In this document: positions 1 through 5,592 of the stretch, piece by piece | Layout: every line of letters begins with the position of its first letter | Numbering within the stretch: the stretch's first letter is position 1 | DNA from: Nitrospiria bacterium | GTDB lineage: Bacteria; Nitrospirota; Nitrospiria; Nitrospirales; UBA8639 | Direction of reading: 5' to 3' | DNA: 7,500 bases | NCBI GenBank assembly: GCA_030430725.1 | Contig: JAUIKP010000047.1 | Coordinates: forward strand, 1 to 7,500 | The notes under the pieces: model-generated | Databases searched by the model: none | Told to the model about the DNA's origin: nothing | What the model saw: only the letters and a program-made list of their open reading frames with translations | Translations under genes and position numbers: made by a program

Positions 1-91
1 GCTGGGGAAAAGGACTGTAACTGGGTGGAAGTACAAAGTAAAAAAATAATCTGATTACGCTATGCCAAAAGCACTATGACAATGAGGTCCT

Positions 92-385
92 ATGACGGAT
101 AGTGATCGGAAAAAATTGTTCGAGACCTGGCAGGTTCATCAATCGACGGCTTGGCCGGATGGGTTGGGGAGTCTTGAAGGGCAACTCATGACGTTGGATA
201 CCGTCATTGGGGGATGTTTGACTTATTACTTTGATGAACATCATCTGGATGAATCGCGAATTGAAATCTTACGTGATTGCCTGGCTGATCTGGAAATTAT
301 TGTCCCGGAATTTTCTGAATCCACCTGTGATTATTTCAGTCGATTGCGACTCCTTGGGGTGACCCTTCTTCAAGATTTTTCCTGA
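92..385 (+). CDS. Small acidic protein of unknown function (97 aa)
   Basis: I do not recognise this protein. The ATG at 92 follows a GAGG Shine-Dalgarno core at 84-87 with 4 bases between, which supports the start. The 97-residue product is rich in Asp, Glu and Leu. It has no signal peptide or membrane segment and only two cysteines (Cys42, Cys79) in no metal-site pattern. Its middle and C-terminal parts (about 30-97) look mainly helical, so a small soluble helical protein is likely. It ends in TGA with no strong terminator after it. It lies 189 bases upstream of the ATPase start, on the same strand. A separate promoter candidate in that gap suggests the two genes need not be one transcript. 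Being a real gene rests on the ribosome site, the codon pattern and the absence of a better frame. Confidence 0.7.
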   Translation: MTDSDRKKLFETWQVHQSTAWPDGLGSLEGQLMTLDTVIGGCLTYYFDEHHLDESRIEILRDCLADLEIIVPEFSESTCDYFSRLRLLGVTLLQDFS

Positions 386-499
386 ACGATTTTCAATCGA
401 AATCCTTCTTCCCGGGCACTTGTCCGTTGCACCGTGAATGTGTCTCTTTATGGACATTTACGGCTTCCGGACTTTACGGCAAATGGTTTTTTGATTGGT

Positions 500-529
500 T
501 TGACGCTGGAAAAAATGCTGTGGTACCGT
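500..529 (+). promoter_or_regulatory. Candidate sigma70-type promoter for the ATPase/PCP_red unit
   Basis: TTGACG at 500-505 matches five of six bases of the -35 consensus. After 18 bases comes TACCGT at 524-529, a weak -10, preceded by TGG at 521-523, which gives the TGn element of an extended -10. Transcription would begin near 535, about 40 bases ahead of the ATG at 575. It would lie inside the longer GTG-initiated frame from 434, which supports the shorter protein. The -10 hexamer is poor, so this is only a candidate. Confidence 0.3.
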
Positions 530-574
530 GATTTCTGGTTTCTACCTATTGGCTTTCACAGTAAGGTGCCGACA

Positions 575-1495
575 ATGAGTCAACCAAATGACCTGAAAAC
601 GATTTTAAATAAGCTTCATTATTCCGACGATGCCAAGGTGGTAGAGCAGATTTCCGCCCAGACCAAACTGGTCATGTCGCGGATGAAAGGCATTCGACGC
701 AAGGTGGTGGTCATGAGCGGCAAGGGCGGAGTGGGGAAAAGTATGACCACGGTGAATCTCGCCTTGGCCTTCGCCCACATGGGTAACCGGGTGGGGTTAT
801 TGGATGTGGATATTAACGGACCCTGTGTGCCGCAAATGCTGGGGATGCGCGGGAAGGGGCTCTTGGACACCCCGGAGGGGGCGGTGCCGCCGACCGGCCC
901 GTTGAATATTAAAGTGGCCTCGATGGATTTTCTCTTGCAGGAAAACGCGCCGGTCCGGTGGAAAGGCCCGATGGACCTGAGCCCGGTCTGGCTGGGACTC
1001 ACCGAGATGAATGTGATCCGCGAATTTCTCTCCGATATGGTGTGGGGGGAATTGGACTATTTACTGGCTGACCTGCCCCCGGGAGCTGCTGCAGATAAAC
1101 CGCCGCTTTTGGCAGGGCTTATTCCTGATTTATCCGGGGCTGTGGTGGTGACGACGCCCTCTGAAGTGGCCTCGAATGTGGTCCAAAAGTCCATTGCCTA
1201 TGCTCAGGAGTTGGGTATTCGGATTTTGGGCGTGATCGAAAACATGAGCCAGTACCGGTGCCCCTCCTGCGGAGAGGAAAATCCTTTGTTTGAGGGGGAT
1301 ACGGATTCCATGTGTGAAGCCCTGGGTCTGCCGCTTCTCGGACGCATACCCTTTGATCGGAATTTTGCCCGCACGTTTGATAAGGGGGAGCCGATCCTGG
1401 ATGGCGACAACCCCACGGTGGCGAAATATCAGGGCATAGCCAAGAAAATTCATACCTTGTTGGATTATCAACAGGTGTTAGACGGGAAGGCGTAA
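575..1495 (+). CDS. Mrp/NBP35-family P-loop ATPase, likely Fe-S cluster carrier
   Basis: This is a cytoplasmic deviant-Walker-A ATPase of the Mrp/NBP35 (ApbC) family, whose members bind and transfer Fe-S clusters. In the 306-residue product, GKGGVGKS at 49-56 is the deviant P-loop, DVDINGP at 77-83 is the family switch I region, and DLPPG at 166-170 begins switch II. ENMSQYRCPSCG at 222-233 holds the CxxC (Cys229, Cys232) that coordinates a bridging cluster in dimers of characterised members. No N-terminal MIP18/DUF59 domain is present; residues 1-40 are a short helical lead. The frame is open back to a GTG at 434, but ATG 575 is preferred. It has AAGG at 563-566, eight bases upstream, and the extra 47 residues look unlike the family. 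Two departures are visible: switch II reads GAAAD where Mrp usually has GTGD, and Cys84 replaces the usual Ser of the GPS motif. A ribbon/PCP_red gene follows 49 bases later in the same apparent unit. The family call is firm; the cargo is unknown. Confidence 0.93.
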   Translation: MSQPNDLKTILNKLHYSDDAKVVEQISAQTKLVMSRMKGIRRKVVVMSGKGGVGKSMTTVNLALAFAHMGNRVGLLDVDINGPCVPQMLGMRGKGLLDTPEGAVPPTGPLNIKVASMDFLLQENAPVRWKGPMDLSPVWLGLTEMNVIREFLSDMVWGELDYLLADLPPGAAADKPPLLAGLIPDLSGAVVVTTPSEVASNVVQKSIAYAQELGIRILGVIENMSQYRCPSCGEENPLFEGDTDSMCEALGLPLLGRIPFDRNFARTFDKGEPILDGDNPTVAKYQGIAKKIHTLLDYQQVLDGKA

Positions 1496-1506
1496 CGTCT
1501 CGTAGC

Positions 1507-1530
1507 GATTGTCGGCCTTCGCCGACGGTC
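1507..1530 (+). other. Intercistronic hairpin ahead of the PCP_red gene
   Basis: GATTGTCGGC at 1507-1516 pairs with GCCGACGGTC at 1521-1530 around a CTTC loop. The stem has 10 bp, of which two are G-T pairs next to a perfect 6-bp core. It lies wholly between the ATPase stop and the AGAAGGGA ribosome site at 1531-1538. No T-run follows, so it is not an intrinsic terminator. It could tune relative expression or protect mRNA ends; that role is inference. Confidence 0.6.
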
Positions 1531-1544
1531 AGAAGGGAAACGAT

Positions 1545-2324
1545 ATGAAATTTGTCTGTCTCAAATGCGAAACCTATATGACCTTTGAAAAAGTCGAAAA
1601 ACCCGCTGAGGGTTCTTTGGGGGTCTTTTTTGAATGCCCTTCCTGCCAGTCGCGCTTTTCGATGGTGACCAATCCCGGTGAAACCCAGATGGTCTCCTCC
1701 CTGGGGGTCCAGTTGGGCGGAAGAACCGAAGCGCCCAAACCCTTGGAAATGACCCGGGGCGGGTTGGAGGACAAGGTGTCGGCGGGCATGGGGCAGATGG
1801 CGGCCTATTTGAACGAAAAAATTCAAGGCGGCCAACCGGCAGGGGCCAAAGCTCCGGCCGCTTCGGCAGCCCCGGCAAGCGCAGCTGCACCAGGCACATC
1901 TTCGGAAGGGGGTGGATGTCCTTTTTCCGCCATGGTCGCACAAATGGGGTTGGGCTCAACAGGGTCCACAGAAACTTCTGCACCGCCAGCGAACGAGCAA
2001 TTGCTCTGGACGCCGGATGCCCAGGAGAAGCTGGCCAAACTTCCTTCCTTTGTGCAGCCGATGGTGAAAAGCAGCGTGGAGACCTATGCCCGGAAGAACG
2101 GTTTTACTTCCGTGACCCTTCAGGTGATGGACGATTCCAAAAACGCCTCTACGGAAGGCATCAAGTGGACACCGGAAGCCCAACAGCGATTGGATAATAT
2201 TCCTGATTTCATCAGACCCATGGCGCGGCGGGAAATCGAACGCCTGGTGAAAGAGCGGGGTCAGTCGGAAATCACCGCGGAGATCATGGATGAGGCCAAA
2301 GAAAAGTTCATGAAATTTATGTAA
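1545..2324 (+). CDS. Zinc-ribbon protein with two PCP_red-like domains
   Basis: The 259-residue product has three parts. Residues 1-40 form a four-cysteine ribbon (Cys5, Cys8, Cys31, Cys34), probably a zinc site. Residues 41-152 are a linker with an Ala/Pro-rich stretch at 98-116 and a GGGCPFSAM segment at 122-130. Residues 153-200 and 206-257 are two copies of one unit: each starts with W-T-P-(D/E)-A-Q, passes through a (S/D)-F-(V/I)-(Q/R)-P-M core and ends in an M-D-(D/E)-(S/A)-K helix. This matches the PCP_red domain found at the C-terminus of the protochlorophyllide reductase subunit BchB/ChlB. The rest of BchB is absent, so it is not that enzyme, and the domain's role outside phototrophs is not established. 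ATG 1545 is chosen over TTG 1509 because AGAAGGGA at 1531-1538 precedes it and the ribbon starts immediately. It is likely cotranscribed with the ATPase upstream and ends before a strong terminator. Confidence 0.88.
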   Translation: MKFVCLKCETYMTFEKVEKPAEGSLGVFFECPSCQSRFSMVTNPGETQMVSSLGVQLGGRTEAPKPLEMTRGGLEDKVSAGMGQMAAYLNEKIQGGQPAGAKAPAASAAPASAAAPGTSSEGGGCPFSAMVAQMGLGSTGSTETSAPPANEQLLWTPDAQEKLAKLPSFVQPMVKSSVETYARKNGFTSVTLQVMDDSKNASTEGIKWTPEAQQRLDNIPDFIRPMARREIERLVKERGQSEITAEIMDEAKEKFMKFM

Positions 2325-2349
2325 TTCATATCCAATATTTGATTTGCTG

Positions 2350-2385
2350 AAGAGGCGGCCCTAGTTGAAGGCCGCCTCTTTTTTT
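2350..2385 (+). terminator. Rho-independent terminator of the ATPase/PCP_red unit
   Basis: AAGAGGCGGCC at 2350-2360 pairs perfectly with GGCCGCCTCTT at 2370-2380 around a 9-base loop. The run of seven T from 2379 to 2385 completes a textbook intrinsic terminator, 25 bases after the stop codon at 2324. The opposite strand has no T-run after the stem, so it should work only for plus-strand transcripts. Confidence 0.93.
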
Positions 2386-2391
2386 GAGTAT

Positions 2392-2443
2392 GCGGGGGTT
2401 TCGCCCCCGCCGACGAGGTCCTTTTGTTTCGGCAAAAGGACCT
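2392..2443. repeat. Two adjacent perfect hairpins in the convergent gap
   Basis: GCGGGGG at 2392-2398 pairs with CCCCCGC at 2404-2410 around loop TTTCG. AGGTCCTTTTG at 2416-2426 pairs with CAAAAGGACCT at 2433-2443 around loop TTTCGG. Both stems are perfect (7 and 11 bp) and both loops carry TTTCG, which reads CGAAA on the minus strand. Neither stem is followed by a T-run on either strand, so they are not classic intrinsic terminators. The second begins at the last base of the maf stop codon. They may protect or end the dusB-maf transcript, or be a REP-like intergenic repeat. Whether the element recurs elsewhere in the genome cannot be seen here. Confidence 0.65.
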
Positions 2444-3078
2444 TAGAAATCCTTCCAATTCTCATACGGTTTTTTCTGGTAAATGTCCTCGACCTTCACA
2501 GGCAGGTCGATTCCGAACTGCTCAACGAGCTTGGCTGTCTTCCACAACGGCAAACCCACGACCGTAGGGTAATCCCCTTCGATTTTTTCTATCAGAAACG
2601 CCCCTTTTCCCTGAATGGAATAGGCCCCCGCTTTCCCCAGGCTATCCCTGGTTTTTAAATAGGCCTGCAAGTCAGAATCTGAAACGTCCTTCATCCAGAC
2701 TTTGACGGTTTCTACATAGGTTTCCCTTAGTTTAATAGCTTTTGCTACCAGGGCCAAACCGGTGTGGACGAGATGACATCGGCCCCGCAAGCGGGTCAGC
2801 ATGTGATGGGCATGTTCAAGGTCTGGCGGTTTGCCCAGAATCTGGCCATCCAATTCAATGACGGTATCGCTGCCGATGACCAGACTGTCTGGATGGGCGT
2901 TGGCCACCGATTCAGCTTTTTCAAGGGCAAGGCGTCCTACATGATTGAAGGGTGTTTCCTGGCCGAGAACTTCTTCATTGATTGCAGGCGGAATGATCTC
3001 AAAGTGAAGGCCCAAGAGGGTCAGCAGTTCTTTTCGACGAAGGGACGAGGATGCAAGGATGAGATGAGGGACGGACAT
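2443..3078 (-). CDS. maf: Maf-family nucleoside triphosphate pyrophosphatase
   Basis: Maf proteins are cytoplasmic pyrophosphatases that hydrolyse non-canonical or excess nucleoside triphosphates to monophosphates. The 211-residue length is typical. ASSSLRRKELL at 9-19 is the N-terminal signature. GSDTVI at 69-74 contains Asp71, at the position of the catalytic base of characterised members. GKP is at 82-84, KAGAYSIQG at 149-157 and GDYPTVVGLPL at 168-178. The KAGAYxIQG form resembles the YhdE branch (dTTP/UTP preference) rather than the YceF branch, so that specificity is inferred. Two conserved spots differ: SPRR reads SLRR, and the usual EP(L/M)DKAGAY reads DSLGKAGAY. The start abuts the upstream dus stop as TAAATG. 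No Shine-Dalgarno precedes it; the bases just before are CCCCCTCC, so initiation probably depends on ribosomes finishing dus. The start is fixed by the family's N-terminal motif. Confidence 0.93.
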   Translation of the reverse strand: MSVPHLILASSSLRRKELLTLLGLHFEIIPPAINEEVLGQETPFNHVGRLALEKAESVANAHPDSLVIGSDTVIELDGQILGKPPDLEHAHHMLTRLRGRCHLVHTGLALVAKAIKLRETYVETVKVWMKDVSDSDLQAYLKTRDSLGKAGAYSIQGKGAFLIEKIEGDYPTVVGLPLWKTAKLVEQFGIDLPVKVEDIYQKKPYENWKDF

Positions 3079-4242
3079 TTAGGAGGGGGTGATGGTAGCC
3101 GGTATTTCCAGGTTCTGGTTGTCGAGGACAGAAGCTTGGTACTCGTTAACCAAATTGATCACATCTGTCGTGGAATGGGTACGAACGAGTTGTGCGCGCA
3201 TGGCCGCGGCATAGGGAAAGCCCGAGCAATACCAGCCTAAGTGTTTGCGCATGCGCACGAAACGCTCTGGCCCATGAACCCGTTCAAACAGTGAGGCATG
3301 TTCGACCATGATTCGGAATTTTTCTTCCAGGTCCGGGGCATGGGGTTGGGCGGAATACGGTTCCCCGGAGTGAAATCCTGTTCGCATCGCCTGAATCCCT
3401 TGAAAGATCCAGGGATTTCCGAGTGACCCGCGACCGATTAGCACACCGTTGGTTCCCGATTCCCGAACGCGTGCCGAGGCTTCCCGCAAACTTTGAATGT
3501 CTCCATTGCCAAAGACAACAATGCCATGAGGTTGAATCAAACTTGCTGCCAGGGCAATTGCCTCCCAATCTGATTGGCCCCGGTACATTTGCGATAGCGT
3601 GCGGCCATGAATGGAAATGACCTCTGGGCGTCCCTGAATAAGGCAGGCGCTCCATTCTTGGATCATGTTGCGGTCGAAGCCAATACGGGTCTTGACGGAT
3701 AACGGAATGGTTTTGCGAATTGGGGGGGGCAGAAATCTGCTCTGGAGCAGGCCAATGGCTTCCAGGGCTTTGGCCTTCAGGCCAATTTGGGCTAGGGTCT
3801 GGCCGGCGGTCCAATCCTGAATGCCTTTTCGCGCCATCTCCATCAATTCCAACGCCAGATTCGGGGTGCGAATGAGTCCGGCGCCACTTCCCGAGGAGGC
3901 GACGTTTTTCGAAGGGCACCCCATATTGATATCCAACCCATCAAACCCCAATTCACAGACCACATGGGCCGCTTGGTAAAATAACATAGGTTCCTTCCCA
4001 TAGATTTGGGCAATAACAGGACGTTCTGCTTCTGAGTATCGCAGGCTGTCCAGGGCCTTAAGTCTACCGGAACAGATGTCATGAACGTTGGTAAATTCCG
4101 TAAAGACCACATCAGGTTTACCGTGAATGGCCACCATATGGCGGAAGGCCGAATCCGTGACCCCATCCATGGGAGCCAATCCAATAATCGGTTGAGGGAG
4201 AGCCCGCCATAGTGTGGAAACGTTCTGAGAGGAGTCAGTCAT
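3079..4242 (-). CDS. dusB: tRNA-dihydrouridine synthase, DusB/NifR3-like
   Basis: Dus enzymes are FMN-dependent and reduce specific uridines of tRNA to dihydrouridine with NADPH. The 387-residue product shows the TIM-barrel signature LAPMDGVTDSAFR at 22-34 and DINMGCPSKNV at 104-114 with catalytic Cys109. GSGAGLI at 118-124, SVKTRIGFD at 182-190, IHGRT at 211-215, the FMN-phosphate segments FGNGDI at 244-249 and IGRGSLGNPWIF at 269-280, and MRKHLGWY at 331-338 in the C-terminal helical domain complete the fold. The last motif is typical of the DusB/NifR3 group. It is longer than most DusB proteins, mainly through about 30 extra residues at 140-178. ATG 4242 is used because homology starts soon after it. 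The frame runs open to 4635 but would then overlap the divergent LOG gene. No clear Shine-Dalgarno precedes 4242, so a nearby TTG start is possible. maf follows with no gap. Confidence 0.93.
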   Translation of the reverse strand: MTDSSQNVSTLWRALPQPIIGLAPMDGVTDSAFRHMVAIHGKPDVVFTEFTNVHDICSGRLKALDSLRYSEAERPVIAQIYGKEPMLFYQAAHVVCELGFDGLDINMGCPSKNVASSGSGAGLIRTPNLALELMEMARKGIQDWTAGQTLAQIGLKAKALEAIGLLQSRFLPPPIRKTIPLSVKTRIGFDRNMIQEWSACLIQGRPEVISIHGRTLSQMYRGQSDWEAIALAASLIQPHGIVVFGNGDIQSLREASARVRESGTNGVLIGRGSLGNPWIFQGIQAMRTGFHSGEPYSAQPHAPDLEEKFRIMVEHASLFERVHGPERFVRMRKHLGWYCSGFPYAAAMRAQLVRTHSTTDVINLVNEYQASVLDNQNLEIPATITPS

Positions 4243-4282
4243 GGGATGGGTCAATGCGGTCGGGTTCTTGAGTTCCAAGTTT

Positions 4283-4311
4283 ATTTTACCGAAAACATCA
4301 AGGTGTTCCTT
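4283..4311 (-). promoter_or_regulatory. Weak promoter candidate for dusB-maf in the divergent gap
   Basis: Read on the minus strand, TAAAAT (4288-4283) matches five of six bases of a -10 element and would start transcription near 4276, about 35 bases before the dusB ATG. The expected -35 position (4311-4306) reads AAGGAA, a poor match. The 187-base gap 4243-4429 must hold start signals for both directions; I see no convincing operator or riboswitch in it. Confidence 0.2.
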
Positions 4312-4429
4312 TGAATCTTGCACCTTTAACCCTGATAAAGCCGACCGACAATTGATGGGAATTTCTGGTACAGCCCAGTTGGTCCATACGTATTTTTTGT
4401 GTTGATGAATTGAATGTGGAGGAGGGTGG

Positions 4430-5518
4430 ATGTCATTTTGTAAAAATCCAGATGTGGGAATGCCGCCTAAGGTGACCCATTCTGCAAAAATTAATCTATT
4501 GGAAGATGAGATTGTACGCCAAATCAAATCTCTTTGGACAGGACCTGAGAATGATGTGCGAACGGCCTTATTGAAAGAAATGGTCGGAAGTGTGGTCAGG
4601 CTACGTGATTTGGATACGGATGTCATAGACGTCAAGATTCTTCACCGAGCTTTAAGAGAGCTTCGTTATGCCTTCCGGGTATTTCGGCAATATCGCAAAG
4701 TGAAAAAAGTCAGTATTTTTGGTTCGGCCCGGATCTCAGAGGATGATCCCAACTATAAGCTGGCGGCGCAATTTGGGAAACTCCTCAGTCAACGTGGCTT
4801 TATGGTGATCACGGGGGGCGGGCCAGGGATTATGCTGGCTGGGAATGAAGGGGCTGGTCGGGAGAATAGTTTTGGGGTGAATATTATGTTGCCTTTTGAG
4901 CAAGCCCCGAATGCGATGATTGCGGATGATAAAAAACTTGTACATCTCAAGTATTTTTTTACGCGAAAATTGTTGCTGGTGAAGGAAAGCCAGGCCGTCG
5001 CTCTTTTTCCTGGAGGATTTGGGACGTTAGACGAAGCGTTCGAGGTTTTGACGCTGATTCAAACCGGGAAAACGCACCCGATTCCCGTCGTGTGTATTGA
5101 GTCTCCTGGTGGGGACTACTGGAAACGAATGATGGAATTTTTTGAGCAGCAACTCTTGTCTCGTAGGTTTATTCATCGATCCGATTTGGGGCTTTTCAAA
5201 GTCGTGTATTCGGCAGAGGAAGCGGTTAAGGAAATTCAGCAATTTTTTCGGGTGTATCATTCTATCCGAATGGTGAAAGATTCGATGGTTATCCGTATTC
5301 ATCAGCAACTCTCGCAGGCCGAGGTGACTCAGTTGAACCATCAATTTTCGGACCTCCTGGCTGATGGGCAGTTTCGGCAGGTTGAGGCGCTGCCCGAGGA
5401 GTGGGATGAACCTCACATTTCCCACCTGCCACGTCTGGTGTTACATTTCAATTGGAAGGAGTTAGGTCGTCTTCGGCAGTGCATTGATTGGCTCAATGCC
5501 CGAGCGGTAGCCATATAG
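4430..5518 (+). CDS. LOG-family nucleotide hydrolase with extra N- and C-terminal domains
   Basis: LOG-family (TIGR00730-type, 'lysine decarboxylase-like') proteins cleave the N-glycosidic bond of nucleoside 5'-monophosphates, including cytokinin precursors. In this 362-residue cytoplasmic protein the Rossmann core spans about 92-275. It has VSIFGSAR at 94-101, GGGPGIMLAGNEGA at 129-142, FFTRK at 176-180 and the hallmark PGGFGTLDE at 194-202, so the catalytic motif is intact. The N-terminal 90 residues are helical and charged. The C-terminal 85 residues (YHSIRMVKDSMVIRI onward) form an additional alpha/beta segment. Plain LOG proteins are near 180-200 residues, and this layout differs from the longer E. 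coli PpnN (about 450). A substrate other than cytokinin nucleotides is therefore plausible. ATG 4430 follows a strong GGAGGAGGG at 4418-4426, close to the start; ATG 4460 is the alternative. The gene is divergent from dusB and heads the run toward the DHH and rhomboid genes. Confidence 0.9.
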   Translation: MSFCKNPDVGMPPKVTHSAKINLLEDEIVRQIKSLWTGPENDVRTALLKEMVGSVVRLRDLDTDVIDVKILHRALRELRYAFRVFRQYRKVKKVSIFGSARISEDDPNYKLAAQFGKLLSQRGFMVITGGGPGIMLAGNEGAGRENSFGVNIMLPFEQAPNAMIADDKKLVHLKYFFTRKLLLVKESQAVALFPGGFGTLDEAFEVLTLIQTGKTHPIPVVCIESPGGDYWKRMMEFFEQQLLSRRFIHRSDLGLFKVVYSAEEAVKEIQQFFRVYHSIRMVKDSMVIRIHQQLSQAEVTQLNHQFSDLLADGQFRQVEALPEEWDEPHISHLPRLVLHFNWKELGRLRQCIDWLNARAVAI

Positions 5519-5592
5519 GCATTCTGAAAAGTGCCTTGAGAATTTGTCCGGATTTATTGAAAACTGATAAGCTCAGCCCGAGCAGTGAGATA

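Noticed and set aside
1..54. Possible 3' end of a gene entering from the left edge, ending in TGA at 52-54
   Set aside because: Another frame also stays open to 47-49, and 17 codons are too few to choose or identify a product.
387..399. Small hairpin CGATT-TTC-AATCG just after the 97-residue gene
   Set aside because: Only a 5-bp AT-rich stem with a 3-base loop and no T-run, so it is not credible as a terminator.
434..574. GTG-initiated 47-residue N-terminal extension of the ATPase
   Set aside because: It has no ribosome site and does not resemble the family, and a promoter candidate lies inside it. ATG 575 has AAGG eight bases upstream.
1119..1943. Long minus-strand open frame of 274 codons
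   Set aside because: It lies opposite two well-supported genes, and its Arg/Pro/Gly-rich, low-complexity translation is typical of an antisense shadow.
2764..3240. Plus-strand open frame opposite maf and the dus 3' end
   Set aside because: It lies wholly antisense to two clearly identified genes and has no recognisable domain.
4243..4635. Upstream extension of the dus frame by 131 residues
   Set aside because: It would overlap the start of the divergent LOG gene by about 200 bases, and the extra sequence has no Dus homology.
5488..5592. Earlier start for the DHH gene overlapping LOG
   Set aside because: The added 35 residues carry no domain and partly lie within the LOG reading frame; the domain begins soon after ATG 5593/5596.
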